Shown one piece after another: positions 48,321 to 58,328 of a DNA stretch of 64,000 nt. Every line of letters begins with the position of its first letter. Within the stretch, counting starts at the first letter, position 1. Under the pieces are notes generated by a model. The model ran no database searches. It saw nothing but the letters and a program-made list of their open reading frames with translations, and had not been told where the DNA came from. The translations under genes were made by a program, and so were the position numbers. The stretch comes from Amylibacter marinus (lineage in GTDB: Bacteria; Pseudomonadota; Alphaproteobacteria; Rhodobacterales; Rhodobacteraceae). The stretch lies in NCBI RefSeq assembly GCF_030160015.1, contig NZ_BSNN01000002.1, positions 868,001-932,000 on the forward strand, written 5' to 3'.

Positions 48321-48626
48321 CTAGCCTTTCATCACGTTAATATCTTCTACCGCAATGGTGCCACGCACCCGGAAGAAGCACACCAAAATCGCCAGCCCAA
48401 TCGCCGCCTCGGCTGCCGCAACCGTAAGAATAAACAGAGCAAATACCTGCCCTGTCAAATCATTCAAATGTGTGGAAAATGCCACCATATTGATATTAAC
48501 CGCCAAGAGCATCAGCTCGATCGACATCAAAATCACAATCACGTTTTTGCGGTTTAGAAAAATCCCAAAAATGCCAATAACAAACAGCAATGCCCCGACG
48601 ACTAGATAATGTTCAACTGATATCAT
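48321..48626 (-). CDS. nuoK: NADH-quinone oxidoreductase subunit K
   Basis: 101 residues, three membrane helices (about 4-22, 28-52, 62-85). The conserved membrane glutamates used in proton transfer are visible in [11 protein letters not shown] and AAEAAIGLA. It lies 56 bp downstream of the 84-aa extra gene and 4 bp upstream of nuoL. Confidence 0.97.
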   Translation of the reverse strand: MISVEHYLVVGALLFVIGIFGIFLNRKNVIVILMSIELMLLAVNINMVAFSTHLNDLTGQVFALFILTVAAAEAAIGLAILVCFFRVRGTIAVEDINVMKG

Positions 48627-48682
48627 TGGTCGCGCCCCTGCTTTTCAATCATAATAATTTCTGTTTGCATGTTTGTCATATT

Positions 48683-48937
48683 TTACCAAGGTTGATGATT
48701 ATCGAGCCAGTCCTGATACAATCGCTCGGGGACCTTGTGATCAAATTTGTAGCGAATCTTTTCAAGGGCCGTGAATTCATCCCAGTTGTATCCGACATAG
48801 ACTTCTAAACGCTGCGTGTTAGGCTTGCAGGCCCAGCTGGGCTTGGACATGCCCAACAATGATCCCGTAGCCGTCATAAAAATCGTCACCACAATCGGAA
48901 GCGAAAACAGCATCTTTCCCTTTAGATCAAATTTCAT
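48683..48937 (-). CDS. Hypothetical 84-aa protein between nuoJ and nuoK
   Basis: Not recognised. The ATG overlaps the nuoJ stop by 4 nt (ATGA) and follows AGGGG, so it is very probably translated with nuoJ. One N-terminal hydrophobic segment (SLPIVVTIFMTATGSLLGM, about 12-30) may anchor it; the rest is soluble, acidic and aromatic (LEVYVGYNWDEF, DWLDNHQPW) with one Cys. No such subunit belongs to the standard bacterial enzyme. An accessory or assembly role is inferred only from position. Confidence 0.75.
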   Translation of the reverse strand: MKFDLKGKMLFSLPIVVTIFMTATGSLLGMSKPSWACKPNTQRLEVYVGYNWDEFTALEKIRYKFDHKVPERLYQDWLDNHQPW

Positions 48938-49548
48938 AGCCCCTGCCCTGATTTCACGTTCACCACGGCCATCGTTTCTGATGGATCACGGTGCATTTGT
49001 TCGACAATATTTTGGCGTTTAACATCACCGCGATGGCGCAATGTCAAAACAATCGCCCCGATCATCGCAACCAACAAAATCATCCCAGAAATCTGAAACA
49101 GGTAGATATAATCGGTATAGATAATTTGCCCCAAGGCCACGGTATTATGCGCATCCGCCAGCGCAGGCGTTGGTGATTGCAGCAGGCTACCCGCCTCGCT
49201 GGCCACCACCCAGTGCCCATACAGCAAAGATAGTTCCGACAACAGAACCGCGCCAATCAGCAAGCCAATCAACATATAATTCTGCATACCAGACTTTAGC
49301 TCTGCAAAATCAACATCCAGCATCATCACCACAAACAAGAATAGCACCGCCACCGCGCCAACATAAACAATGGCCAACAGCATGGCCAAATATTCGGCAC
49401 CCATCAGAACAAACATCGCCGAGGCGCTGAAAAATGTCAGGATCAACCACAAGACTGAATGCACAGGATTGCGCGACAGCACCACCAACAGTGCCGAGGC
49501 AACCGCCGTAAGTGCAAACACATAAAAGGCAATCAATGTTATGCCCAT
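48934..49548 (-). CDS. nuoJ: NADH-quinone oxidoreductase subunit J
   Basis: 204 residues from the ATG at 49548, which follows AAGGGG; the frame opens as far as 49689 without a start signal. Five membrane helices; VYVGAVAVLFLFVVMMLD (about 57-74) is the diagnostic segment with the pi-bulge of TM3. The soluble tail of about 30 residues is basic. Followed by the coupled 84-aa gene. Confidence 0.96.
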   Translation of the reverse strand: MGITLIAFYVFALTAVASALLVVLSRNPVHSVLWLILTFFSASAMFVLMGAEYLAMLLAIVYVGAVAVLFLFVVMMLDVDFAELKSGMQNYMLIGLLIGAVLLSELSLLYGHWVVASEAGSLLQSPTPALADAHNTVALGQIIYTDYIYLFQISGMILLVAMIGAIVLTLRHRGDVKRQNIVEQMHRDPSETMAVVNVKSGQGL

Positions 49549-49637
49549 TTCTATCCCCTTCTTAGCCGCCCGATCGGGCACGTCTGCACAGTACCCGCAA
49601 ACAATCCTCAAATATCCGCCCCATAGGGGGCCACGCA

Positions 49638-50129
49638 TCAGCGATACGGCGCATCTAATTCCAGATTGCGCGCGATCTCCGCCTCCCAACGATCGCCGTT
49701 TTCCAACAGCTTCGCCTTGTCATAAAACAGCTCTTCGCGTGTCTCGGTGGCGAACTCGAAATTCGGCCCCTCAACAATCGCATCCACAGGACAGGCCTCT
49801 TGGCAAAACCCGCAATAAATGCACTTGGTCATATCAATGTCATACCGCGTGGTGCGGCGTGATCCATCCTCGCGCGGCTCTGCATCAATCACAATCGCTT
49901 GGGCCGGGCAAATCGCTTCGCACAGCTTACAGGCAATACAGCGCTCTTCGCCATTTTCATAACGACGCAACGCATGCTCGCCACGAAACCGCGGGCTTAG
50001 CGGCCCCTTCTCATGGGGATAATTCAGCGTGGCCTTGGGGCGGAAAAAATATTTCAAGCCCAATTTCATGCCCAGCACAAAATCAGCCAAAAGAAAATAT
50101 TTTCCCGCACGCGTGTAATCAAATGCCAT
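49638..50129 (-). CDS. nuoI: NADH-quinone oxidoreductase subunit I
   Basis: 163 residues from the ATG at 50129, giving the usual N-terminus; longer frames to 50195 lack support. Carries two [4Fe-4S] clusters N6a and N6b bound by [16 protein letters not shown] and [16 protein letters not shown]. An N-terminal amphipathic helix (about 8-30) attaches it to the membrane arm. It lies 89 bp upstream of nuoJ. Confidence 0.97.
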   Translation of the reverse strand: MAFDYTRAGKYFLLADFVLGMKLGLKYFFRPKATLNYPHEKGPLSPRFRGEHALRRYENGEERCIACKLCEAICPAQAIVIDAEPREDGSRRTTRYDIDMTKCIYCGFCQEACPVDAIVEGPNFEFATETREELFYDKAKLLENGDRWEAEIARNLELDAPYR

Positions 50130-50253
50130 AACCGTCCCTATCCGTTCCATCCTAGATGCGCCTGTTTTACGCCACTGGCTCCACCACGCGCACACATCGG
50201 CCCCACAATCATCCGATCAAAACTTGAACCGATATGTGGTAGCGTGACCATCC

Positions 50254-50841
50254 CTATAACATTTCCTCGTATTGCGCGATGAGCGCCGCTGGCAAAATTG
50301 TGACAAAGGGCTCCTTCATCTCAAATCTTTGGATCACCTGATCCCAATACTCGCGCTTATGCGCCAGATGAACAGAGCGTGTCGCCGCGATGGCGCAATG
50401 CTCGATTTTGATCTCGCGGCAGGCATCGGCGCGAATAACACCATACCCAGCAAAGGCAATATCCATGCGCCGCGCGCCCAAGGGTAGCTCGCCCAAAAAC
50501 TTGCGCAATTCCGAGTGGAAATCCAAGGCCCAAGTGGCGTTTTCAGAGAGAAACTTACGGTAGGGTGCCCGCCCATCCTTGGCCACCTCAAAACTGGCCT
50601 TCTGGAAAATCTTCACATACCACTCAACCAATTCCGGATCATTCTTGAACAGATGTTCGAGGTTGCGAGACGAGGTCAAAACCTGTGTTGATGCGGATAC
50701 CACGCATAGATTGCGCTGTTTCTCCACACAGGTTTCTGTCTTGATCTTTAGCTTCGATAGATCGCCTTGCAAATCGGCAAAAGCAGGCACCGCCATTCCA
50801 ATCGCCAAGACACATAAAGCAATAGTATTTCTTAAAACCAC
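50254..50841 (-). CDS. Hypothetical secreted 195-aa protein between nuoH and nuoI
   Basis: Not recognised. A clear Sec signal peptide (NTIALCVLAIGMAVPAFA, cleavage near residue 22) sends it to the periplasm. The mature part is helical with four Cys (about 38, 46, and a later pair in DACREIKIEHCAIAA) that could form two disulfides. It is 6 bp downstream of nuoH on the same strand, so cotranscribed. A periplasmic role connected to complex I is inference. Confidence 0.78.
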   Translation of the reverse strand: MVLRNTIALCVLAIGMAVPAFADLQGDLSKLKIKTETCVEKQRNLCVVSASTQVLTSSRNLEHLFKNDPELVEWYVKIFQKASFEVAKDGRAPYRKFLSENATWALDFHSELRKFLGELPLGARRMDIAFAGYGVIRADACREIKIEHCAIAATRSVHLAHKREYWDQVIQRFEMKEPFVTILPAALIAQYEEML

Positions 50842-50847
50842 AGTCGA

Positions 50848-51882
50848 TTATCCTCCAGTAACCCAGCGCGCGTATGTCCCGCCAAATGCACCGTACTGTG
50901 CAAAAAACGAAACAACAACAACCCAGAGCAATGACATGGGTAAGAATACCTTCCAACCCAGCCGCATTAGTTGATCATAGCGATAGCGCGGGGTGATCGC
51001 CTTTACCATCGCAAATAAGAAGAAAAAGAAGCCCATCTTAGCAACGAACCAAATGGCCCCATCCGGCAGTCCAGGCACAGGTGACAACCAGCCACCAAAA
51101 AACAATAGCGTGGTCAGGGCACACATCAGCCAAATGGCAATATATTCACCGGCCATAAACAACAAAAACGGGGTGGACGAGTATTCCACCTGATAGCCAG
51201 CCACCAATTCTGACTCTGCCTCAGGCAAATCAAATGGTGGGCGATTGGTCTCAGCAAGGGCCGAAATAAAGAACAAAAACACCATCGGAAAATGCGGTAG
51301 CCAGTACCAACTAAAGAAACCCCAATCGCCATCCTGCGCCAACACAATATCAACAAAGCTAAGCGACCCCGTGGTGATGATAATCCCCACAATGATAAAC
51401 CCGATAGAGACCTCATAGGAAATCATCTGTGCCGCAGAACGCAAGGCCCCCAAAAACGGGTATTTGGAGTTAGACGCCCAGCCCCCCATGATCACACCAT
51501 AAACCTCTAGGCTAGATACCGCAAAAACAAACAAAACCGCCACATTCAAATCAGACAATATCCAAGTTTCGTCAAAGGGAATAACCGCCCATGCCACCAC
51601 AGCCAAAATAAAGGATGCCAAAGGCGCCAAGAAAAACACCGTGCGATCCGCCCCCGCAGGTACCACAACCTCTTTCACCACATACTTCAACGCATCCGCA
51701 ATGGTCTGCAAAATCCCCCAAGGCCCCACAACATTTGGCCCACGACGCATTTGCACCGCCCCCCAAACCTTACGATCCCCATAAACCAGCACCAGCAGGC
51801 TGATCATCACAAACCCCAAAACCATCAAGCATTGCGCCAAAATGATCAGGAACATCCCCAGTGTTGTGTCAAAAAACCCCAT
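50848..51882 (-). CDS. nuoH: NADH-quinone oxidoreductase subunit H
   Basis: 344 residues, eight membrane helices. It forms the quinone-binding junction with NuoB and NuoD. Family signatures are [20 protein letters not shown] (about 29-48), [20 protein letters not shown] and [20 protein letters not shown]. Between nuoG (8 bp) and the 195-aa secreted protein gene. Confidence 0.97.
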   Translation of the reverse strand: MGFFDTTLGMFLIILAQCLMVLGFVMISLLVLVYGDRKVWGAVQMRRGPNVVGPWGILQTIADALKYVVKEVVVPAGADRTVFFLAPLASFILAVVAWAVIPFDETWILSDLNVAVLFVFAVSSLEVYGVIMGGWASNSKYPFLGALRSAAQMISYEVSIGFIIVGIIITTGSLSFVDIVLAQDGDWGFFSWYWLPHFPMVFLFFISALAETNRPPFDLPEAESELVAGYQVEYSSTPFLLFMAGEYIAIWLMCALTTLLFFGGWLSPVPGLPDGAIWFVAKMGFFFFLFAMVKAITPRYRYDQLMRLGWKVFLPMSLLWVVVVSFFAQYGAFGGTYARWVTGG

Positions 51883-51890
51883 GCCTACCC

Positions 51891-53912
51891 CTACTCTGCC
51901 GCTATGGCGCCTGTGGCGCGTTCTTTGGCATTGCGCGATAGCTCTGCCATCACTTCGGATGCCCGCGCAATTGGATTTGTCAGATAATGATCTGTTACAG
52001 CCGATTGGAAGTCACCGCTGCTTAATTCACCCGCCTTGGCGGTAAATTCTGCATTCTCGGCCACCTGATCAATCTCTGCCAAATGCGGGAATTCTGCAAA
52101 CATCTGACTGCGCAGGGCCGCCAAACTGTCATAGGGCAATACCGCCCCCAGATCCGCCGATAGCGCACGCAAAATCGCCCAGTTCTCCTTGGCATCTCCA
52201 GGTGCAAATGAGGCGCGCGCACTGATCTGCGGTCGACCTTCTGTATTCACAAATAGGCCACTTTCCTCGGTATAGGCAGCGGCAGGCAGGATTACATCGG
52301 CGCGGTGCGCGCCCCGATCTCCATGGCTACCTTGATAAATCACAAAGGGATTATCAGCGATTTCCACCTCATCCGCGCCCAAATTGAACACCACCTCGGC
52401 GCCTTTTAGCGCCGCGTTTATGCCGCCCTTGGTCGTAAAACCGATATCCATGCCCCCCACACGCGCCGCGGCCGTGTGTAAAACCAATAGCTTTGAGGCG
52501 CTATTGGCGGCCAACCTCTGTGCCTCGGCCAATACCGCCTCGCCGTCTTCGGCCAACAACGCCCCCTGCCCAATAATCACTAGGGTTTTCATTTTCTTGG
52601 TTTCTGCGGTGATCTTCTTTTTAGCCAGTGCGCTTAGTGCTGCGCGATCTGTGCCCACATGGAAGTATTCATATTTCAAATCAACCTTTTCACCAACCAA
52701 TGCAATCTGCGCGCCACGCAAATACGCCTTGCGAATTCGGGCATTTAGCACCGGCGCCTCTAGGCGGGGGTTAATGCCGACCAGCTGGATCATCTCAGCC
52801 TCGTCAATATCCTCGATATTGGCGGTGCCCACATAATCGCCGCGCCCGCCGATGGGTAATTTTGCATCATCCACCCGGCATTCCACCGCACCGCCCAGCC
52901 CAGTGACCAGCTGCTTCAACGCATACATCGCCTCAACCGAGACCAGATCACCGGCCAATCCCGCAACCTTCTTACCCTTTGCCGCCTTGGCAATAGCCCC
53001 AAAGGCCTCGCCCCAGCTGGCTGGCTTTAACTTACCCTTCACGCGCACATAGGGGCGATCCAGCCGCTGGCGACGCAACCCATCCCAAACAAAGCGGGAC
53101 TTGTCCGACAACCATTCTTCATTCACACCATCATGATTTCGCGGCAAAATGCGCATCACCTCACGCCCTTTGGTGTCAACGCGGATGTTTGACCCAAGCG
53201 CATCCATTACATCGATGGTTTCGGTTTTCTTCAATTCCCACGGCCGCGCCGTAAAGGCATAGGGTTTTGACGTCAGCGCGCCAACGGGGCACAGATCGAT
53301 GATATTACCCTGTAACTCGCTGTCTAAGGTTTGATTAAGATAGGAAGTAATTTCGGCGTCTTCGCCGCGCCCTGTCTGGCCCATCTGGGTGATACCCGCC
53401 ACCTCGGTGGTGAAGCGCACGCAGCGCGTACAGGAAATGCACCGCGTCATAGTGGTGGCCACCAGTGGCCCTAAATTCAGATCTTCTGATGCACGTTTTG
53501 GCTCTCGAAAGCGGGAAAAATCCACGCCATATGCCATGGCCTGATCTTGTAAATCACATTCTCCACCCTGATCGCAAATAGGGCAATCCAATGGATGATT
53601 GATCAGCAAAAATTCCATTACACCCTCGCGGGCCTTTTTTACCATGGGGGATGTGGTCTTGACCTCGGGCAATTCCCCATTTGGCCCCCCGCGCAAATCA
53701 CGAACCTGCATGGCACAAGACGCTGCTGGCTTTGGCGGGCCACCAACCACCTCGACCAAGCACATCCGACAGTTCCCCGCAATCGTCAAACGCTCGTGAT
53801 AGCAAAAACGTGGCACCTCGATACCGGCTACTTCACAGGCTTGAAGCAGCGTCATCGCTCCTTCTACTTCGACTTCTTCACCGTCGATGATGATTTTGCG
53901 CAGATCAGACAT
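51891..53912 (-). CDS. nuoG: NADH-quinone oxidoreductase subunit G
   Basis: 673 residues, the short alphaproteobacterial/mitochondrial form. The N-terminal ferredoxin-like part binds [2Fe-2S] N1b ([15 protein letters not shown]), the His/Cys N5 cluster ([18 protein letters not shown]) and N4 (CISCTRC). The long C-terminal part resembles molybdopterin oxidoreductases without cofactor. It is the largest subunit of the peripheral arm. Confidence 0.97.
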   Translation of the reverse strand: MSDLRKIIIDGEEVEVEGAMTLLQACEVAGIEVPRFCYHERLTIAGNCRMCLVEVVGGPPKPAASCAMQVRDLRGGPNGELPEVKTTSPMVKKAREGVMEFLLINHPLDCPICDQGGECDLQDQAMAYGVDFSRFREPKRASEDLNLGPLVATTMTRCISCTRCVRFTTEVAGITQMGQTGRGEDAEITSYLNQTLDSELQGNIIDLCPVGALTSKPYAFTARPWELKKTETIDVMDALGSNIRVDTKGREVMRILPRNHDGVNEEWLSDKSRFVWDGLRRQRLDRPYVRVKGKLKPASWGEAFGAIAKAAKGKKVAGLAGDLVSVEAMYALKQLVTGLGGAVECRVDDAKLPIGGRGDYVGTANIEDIDEAEMIQLVGINPRLEAPVLNARIRKAYLRGAQIALVGEKVDLKYEYFHVGTDRAALSALAKKKITAETKKMKTLVIIGQGALLAEDGEAVLAEAQRLAANSASKLLVLHTAAARVGGMDIGFTTKGGINAALKGAEVVFNLGADEVEIADNPFVIYQGSHGDRGAHRADVILPAAAYTEESGLFVNTEGRPQISARASFAPGDAKENWAILRALSADLGAVLPYDSLAALRSQMFAEFPHLAEIDQVAENAEFTAKAGELSSGDFQSAVTDHYLTNPIARASEVMAELSRNAKERATGAIAAE

Positions 53913-53916
53913 GAGC

Positions 53917-54318
53917 CTAATTCATCCTTAGTAATACGCCAACTTGGCTTTTCTTTGCTATCTCCGCTTCGCCAAACTGGCACAGCGCATTTGGGGTCTC
54001 AGTATCCAATCCCTTGGACTGTAGGTATTTCACAACGCGGGCCCGCAACACCGCCTTCTCGTCTTTGTCCTCAATAAAGGCGCGGGTCTCGGACATAGAA
54101 TACCCTGCATCACGGGCATGGCCTACCAATTTCCACGCAAAGGAGGCCCCGCGCAGCTTATGCGCCTCGATAGTGTTGCAATTTTTACGCACCCCGTGCG
54201 CTACACCAATTTGAAACAGCCCCCGATCAACCTCGGGCACATCCCACAGGCTGGCTGGGCGAGCAACACTTGCCGTACCAAGCGCCAAAATCAGGGCAGA
54301 AATAGTTACAATGCGCAT
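53917..54318 (-). CDS. DUF5333-like small secreted protein in the nuo operon
   Basis: 133 residues. Signal peptide (about 1-20, [19 protein letters not shown]), then a helical domain with [21 protein letters not shown] near the start and two Cys (about 47 and 114) that may pair. This pattern and its place directly before nuoG match the DUF5333 proteins that I recall from Rhodobacterales nuo operons. Function is unknown; the periplasmic location separates it from the peripheral arm subunits it is cotranscribed with. Confidence 0.78.
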   Translation of the reverse strand: MRIVTISALILALGTASVARPASLWDVPEVDRGLFQIGVAHGVRKNCNTIEAHKLRGASFAWKLVGHARDAGYSMSETRAFIEDKDEKAVLRARVVKYLQSKGLDTETPNALCQFGEAEIAKKSQVGVLLRMN

Positions 54319-54446
54319 TAGATATCTCCTTTAGATCATGCATTGGGGGGGCATAGAATTTCTGCACCCCTTTGCACTAAAATAAAGGCACAGTGGTACT
54401 GTTATGCAATAACAACCACGCTCGCGATTTGTTACAATATCCACCA

Positions 54447-54947
54447 TCACACTACTGCCGCCGGTTTGCACTGGTTTTTGCGGGTCTCGGCAGACATCCC
54501 CAGATAATCCCAGCCAAAGGCCTGATCACTGGCTCCATGTGCGTTCAAATGCGCCAACTTGGCCAACCCCTCGTCTAATGTGGGTTGATGGCCAATGGGT
54601 ACCCACCACATCACAAAATGCATCCCCTGCATGAGCTCCATCCATTCGGCGCGGCGATCATAAATCTGCTTGTGCACGGTGTTAAAAACGAAATTCTCTA
54701 GACTTGTGGCATCTTCCCAGACGGTCATATTCGACACAAATTGCGGATCCCCGCCGATGGCAGTTTCCAAATTCCCCGCATTCGGCTCGCTTGAACCTTC
54801 CATAATCCACACAAATCCTGGCATGCGTTTACCCAGCCCATTAATGCGATCAATGTTATTTACAAAATCTGCCACGCGCGGATCATCAACAGGGGCGATA
54901 AGGCGCGCCACATTCAATTCCGCAAGATGATGACCGGTTGGTTGCAT
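54447..54947 (-). CDS. DUF3291-domain protein
   Basis: 166 residues from the ATG at 54947, which overlaps the MAPEG stop (TAATG). The family pattern is evident: HHLAELNVARL, FVNNIDRINGLGKRMPGFVW, NMTVWEDATSLENFVF and MHFVMWWVPIGHQPTL. It is a small ferredoxin-like alpha/beta barrel fold related to antibiotic monooxygenase domains; activity is unknown. It is coupled to the MAPEG gene and both sit between nuoF and nuoG. Confidence 0.86.
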   Translation of the reverse strand: MQPTGHHLAELNVARLIAPVDDPRVADFVNNIDRINGLGKRMPGFVWIMEGSSEPNAGNLETAIGGDPQFVSNMTVWEDATSLENFVFNTVHKQIYDRRAEWMELMQGMHFVMWWVPIGHQPTLDEGLAKLAHLNAHGASDQAFGWDYLGMSAETRKNQCKPAAVV

Positions 54948-55366
54948 TAGGTTAACGCCCCGATCATAGCAATCAGCGCAAGCCCGCAAATACAAAACAT
55001 GCCAAGGGCAAATATCATTGTGCGCGGGCCCATGTTCTTATGCCCGATACCCTTGATGTGCACATAGGCCATAATCAAGCGGCTTACCAAAAACACAGAG
55101 GCCAATAGGTTTACCCAAAGGGGGCTACCACCAGCCAAAATCGCGGCAACGGTTGCACCCACAAAGGGGCCGCTAACCTCCATCGCATTCATATAGGCGC
55201 GGCTCCAGCGATAAGATTTCGAACTGTAATCCGCAGGTGGCATAGCACCGGATTCGACACCTTCGTTGGTTTTTATATTTGCTGACAGCGGATTCAAAAT
55301 CATCACAATTAGAACAAAGGCCCCAAGGGCAAAAATCGCATGATTATATTGTGCAAAATGTTCCAT
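54947..55366 (-). CDS. MAPEG-family membrane protein
   Basis: 139 residues with four hydrophobic segments (about 9-28, 62-80, 84-100, 115-137), the MAPEG fold of glutathione/eicosanoid-related membrane enzymes. The conserved loop YSSKSYRWSRAYMNAMEVSGPF is typical of bacterial members. It starts 4 bp after nuoF and is coupled to the DUF3291 gene. No link to complex I chemistry is known to me. Confidence 0.87.
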   Translation of the reverse strand: MEHFAQYNHAIFALGAFVLIVMILNPLSANIKTNEGVESGAMPPADYSSKSYRWSRAYMNAMEVSGPFVGATVAAILAGGSPLWVNLLASVFLVSRLIMAYVHIKGIGHKNMGPRTMIFALGMFCICGLALIAMIGALT

Positions 55367-55369
55367 TTT

Positions 55370-56665
55370 CTACTCCGCCGCAACCGAGCTGACCCGCCCG
55401 GTGCGCTTATGTTTAATACGATCCTCTATTTCATTGCGGAAATGACGTACCAAGCCTTGGATCGGCCATGCCGCCGCATCGCCCAGCGCACAAATCGTGT
55501 GGCCCTCGACCTGCTTGGTCACATCCAACAGCATATCAATTTCCTCAACCTCGGCCTCGCCGGTGACCAGACGTTCCATCACACGCATCATCCACCCCGT
55601 ACCCTCGCGGCACGGCGTGCACTGACCGCAACTCTCGTGTTTATAAAATTTGGACAAGCGCCATATCGCCTTGATCACATCGGTGGATTGATCCATCACA
55701 ATCACCGCCGCCGTGCCCAGACCCGATCTCTGCTCGCGCAGCCAGTCAAAATCCATGATCGCATCATTGCAAATATTCTGCGGTAACATCGGTACAGATG
55801 ACCCACCGGGGATCACTGCCTTTAGGTTATCCCAGCCGCCGCGTACCCCGCCGCAGTGGCGATCCAGCAATTCGCGCAAAGGAATAGACATCTCTTCTTC
55901 GACCACACAGGGGCTGTTCACATGACCCGAAATCGCAAACAGCTTGGTGCCGGCATTGTTCTCGCGGCCAAAGGATTTAAACCAATCGCCCCCGCGGCGC
56001 AAAATTGTGGGCACCACAGCAATGGATTCCACATTGTTTACAGTGGTCGGGCATCCATACAGCCCGGCCCCCGCAGGGAATGGCGGCTTCATACGCGGCA
56101 TGCCCTTTTTACCCTCTAGGCTCTCCAATAGCGCGGTTTCCTCGCCGCAAATATAGGCACCAGCCCCATGATGCAGATACAGATCAAAATCCCAGCCAGA
56201 CTTGGCAGCATTTTTACCCAATAGCCCCGCATCATAGCATTCATCGATCGCCGCCTGTAGCGCCTCACGTTCGCGGATAAATTCACCTCGAATATAGATG
56301 TAACAAGCATTGGCATTCATGGCGAAACTGGCGATCAGCGCCCCCTCGATTAGGGTATGGGGATCATGGCGCATGATCTCGCGGTCCTTGCAGGTGCCTG
56401 GCTCAGACTCGTCTGCATTGATCACCAAATAGGCAGGCCGCCCATCAGATTCCTTGGGCATGAATGACCATTTCAATCCCGTGGGAAAACCAGCCCCCCC
56501 GCGCCCGCGCAGGCCAGAGCCCTTCATCTCGTCAACAATCCAGTCGCGGCCCTTTTTGATCAGCTTGGCCGTGCCATCCCAATGGCCGCGCGCCCTAGCG
56601 CCCTTTAGGCTGCGATCATGCATGCCGTATAGATTGGTAAAGATGCGGTCTTGGTCTTTTAACAT
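55370..56665 (-). CDS. nuoF: NADH-quinone oxidoreductase subunit F
   Basis: 431 residues from the ATG at 56665 (ribosome site GGGAAG). It binds NADH, FMN and [4Fe-4S] N3. Motifs: [19 protein letters not shown] (about 47-65), [32 protein letters not shown] and [14 protein letters not shown] for the cluster, with the fourth Cys in HTICALGD. Electron entry point of the enzyme. Confidence 0.97.
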   Translation of the reverse strand: MLKDQDRIFTNLYGMHDRSLKGARARGHWDGTAKLIKKGRDWIVDEMKGSGLRGRGGAGFPTGLKWSFMPKESDGRPAYLVINADESEPGTCKDREIMRHDPHTLIEGALIASFAMNANACYIYIRGEFIREREALQAAIDECYDAGLLGKNAAKSGWDFDLYLHHGAGAYICGEETALLESLEGKKGMPRMKPPFPAGAGLYGCPTTVNNVESIAVVPTILRRGGDWFKSFGRENNAGTKLFAISGHVNSPCVVEEEMSIPLRELLDRHCGGVRGGWDNLKAVIPGGSSVPMLPQNICNDAIMDFDWLREQRSGLGTAAVIVMDQSTDVIKAIWRLSKFYKHESCGQCTPCREGTGWMMRVMERLVTGEAEVEEIDMLLDVTKQVEGHTICALGDAAAWPIQGLVRHFRNEIEDRIKHKRTGRVSSVAAE

Positions 56666-56681
56666 CTTGTCACTTCCCTGA

Positions 56682-56891
56682 TCATTGGCGCGCGCGCCAA
56701 ACTTGAAACAATACAATCAGCGCCCATGCAAAGGCCGCCAGCGCGGCGAAATCGAATAGAAAAGCATAGCGTACTGCCCATCCCATTTGGCCACCGAGCC
56801 ATTGCAAGACCATCCAAAGTATCATTGTAACCAGCATAACAATGCTGGCTATACGCGCTTGTTTAGATTGCGCCGGTGTGGATGGCTTCAA
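56682..56891 (-). CDS. DUF5337-like small membrane protein
   Basis: 69 residues. A basic N-terminus is followed by two membrane helices ([20 protein letters not shown], about 14-33, and [20 protein letters not shown], about 43-62) and a basic end. The pattern [25 protein letters not shown]... matches the DUF5337 proteins I recall in nuo operons of Rhodobacterales. It lies 16 bp upstream of nuoF. Role unknown; a small accessory membrane subunit or assembly factor is possible. Confidence 0.82.
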   Translation of the reverse strand: MKPSTPAQSKQARIASIVMLVTMILWMVLQWLGGQMGWAVRYAFLFDFAALAAFAWALIVLFQVWRARQ

Positions 56892-56949
56892 AATTGCTCT
56901 CCTTATACCTTCGGGCCAATGGCCCGAAGGGTTGTTAACGGGCTATCGC

Positions 56950-57729
56950 CTATTTTTTCTTACGCTTGGAAAATTCGGTCTCGCCGCCTTTGGCCAAAAC
57001 CTTTGCCTGCTTCACCCACTCGTCGCGGACGATGCGCCCCTTAAACGATAGCTTGTCATCCACGGTGGCGATATCTGCCTTTTTCCAATTGGCGATCTGG
57101 GCGAATTGGTACACACCAATATCGTGACAGGTCGCCTCTAGCTTTGGGCCTACACCGGAGATCAGCTTTAGGTCATCCACCTGATCGGGGCGCTCCGTGT
57201 ACAACACCGGTGGTTTCTCTGCGGCGGGCTTTTTGGCTGCCGGTTTCTTGGCTGCCGGTTTCTTGGCGGCAGGCTTTTTAGCAGCCGGTTTCTTCGCCGC
57301 AGGCTTTGGCGCCTCTTCTGGCACATCGGCAAATTTAGCAGGTGCGGCCTTTGGTGCCGGCGCCGGTTCTGGCTTTGGTGTAGGAATTGGGGCTGGCTCT
57401 GGCGCGGGTTCTGGTGCCGGCTCGGGCTTTGGCCTTGGCGCGGGCTTCGGGGCGGGCGCGGGTTTTGCAGTCTCGGCACTGGCGGCCGAGGCAGCCATTG
57501 CCGCACCAGATGCACCGGCGGCGGCAGCGCCTGCACCAGCCTGCGAAGATCCACACCATGCCCAGATCATAAATACTGTCGCTAGGAAAAATACGGCCAA
57601 TCCCCAAAATAGCGATTGCGCATTGGTTAAATTCGTCAACCACATCAAAAGCAACGCCGTTAAAATACCTAATACAGCGCCCATAAGGCCGCATTTAACA
57701 GAACAACTCATTTCATCTTTATTCGCCAT
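56950..57729 (-). CDS. Membrane protein with Lys/Ala/Pro repeats and C-terminal helix-hairpin-helix domain
   Basis: 259 residues. Two membrane helices (about 15-31 and 40-58) are followed by an Ala/Gly stretch, a Pro/Ala/Glu/Lys-rich linker (about 88-130), five to six KPAAK repeats (about 142-172) and a C-terminal domain (180-245). That domain contains DDLKLISGVGPKLEAT, a helix-hairpin-helix signature as in DNA-binding or protein-binding modules, and is about 70% identical to the end of the next gene upstream. In related bacteria such a domain is found fused to NuoE. Probably an accessory protein of the operon; function unknown. Confidence 0.82.
   Translation of the reverse strand: MANKDEMSCSVKCGLMGAVLGILTALLLMWLTNLTNAQSLFWGLAVFFLATVFMIWAWCGSSQAGAGAAAAGASGAAMAASAASAETAKPAPAPKPAPRPKPEPAPEPAPEPAPIPTPKPEPAPAPKAAPAKFADVPEEAPKPAAKKPAAKKPAAKKPAAKKPAAKKPAAEKPPVLYTERPDQVDDLKLISGVGPKLEATCHDIGVYQFAQIANWKKADIATVDDKLSFKGRIVRDEWVKQAKVLAKGGETEFSKRKKK
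57214..57306 (-). repeat. Tandem 15-nt repeats coding for KPAAK units
   Basis: Five to six imperfect 15-base units encode Lys-Pro-Ala-Ala-Lys. They lie inside the 259-aa protein gene and form a basic linker. Copy number may vary between strains. Confidence 0.85.
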
Positions 57730-57773
57730 ATTTTACTCCCCTAAGTGTTGCACGGGCTCAAATTGCCCATTTT

Positions 57774-58322
57774 CTATATAATCTCTATAAACTGCTTTGC
57801 TTGATTTACCCAATCATCTCTTTCGACCCGACCCTTAAACCTCAACTGGGCGTCCACCACTGCAATGTCAGATCCGCCCCAAGAGGCGATCTGCGCAAAT
57901 TGATAAACGCCAATATCATTTAATGTTTGCTCTAGTTTTGGGCCAATGCCAGATATTTTCTTTAAATCATCCACATGATCGGGGCGGCTGTTAAAAAGCT
58001 GTGGCCCAGCATTTTGCGTATCGTTGTCTTGGTGCACTGTGGCGGATGCATGACCTTCTGTTGGCGCGCCATCGCTTGCTGTTTTAGCGGTTAAGCTTTC
58101 CCTTTTGGCTGATTGATCATTTTGAAAATCCCCGCCCGCATTACAAAACAATCTGCGCAGAACCCAGACCAAAATTAGCGTGGTGATCACCGCAATTAAA
58201 ACACACAAAAGCATATGCACTGAGCGCAGCATGAAACAGGCCCCCAGCAACGCGCCACACAGGATCGCCATCCCCCAACACAGGGCTGTACATAGGGTCT
58301 GGGATTTTTCGCCGTTGGCCAT
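57774..58322 (-). CDS. Paralogous membrane protein with C-terminal helix-hairpin-helix domain
   Basis: 182 residues. Two membrane helices (about 10-31 and 36-56) are followed by a polar Ser/Asp/Gln-rich linker (60-110) and the same C-terminal domain as its downstream neighbour (113-178; DDLKKISGIGPKLEQTLND). By eye 46 of 66 aligned residues are identical in that domain, while linkers and N-termini differ strongly. It lies 6 bp after nuoE. Tandem duplication is the simplest origin. Confidence 0.82.
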   Translation of the reverse strand: MANGEKSQTLCTALCWGMAILCGALLGACFMLRSVHMLLCVLIAVITTLILVWVLRRLFCNAGGDFQNDQSAKRESLTAKTASDGAPTEGHASATVHQDNDTQNAGPQLFNSRPDHVDDLKKISGIGPKLEQTLNDIGVYQFAQIASWGGSDIAVVDAQLRFKGRVERDDWVNQAKQFIEII

Positions 58323-58328
58323 TTCGTG

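Noticed and set aside
57214-57306. Short regular repeats considered as CRISPR
   Set aside because: Units are only 15 nt, contiguous without spacers and in frame, coding for KPAAK.
57197-57781. Plus-strand open frame with AGFLAAGF repeats
   Set aside because: It is the mirror of the KPAAK repeats and the Pro/Ala linker of the minus-strand gene; no ribosome site and no family resemblance.
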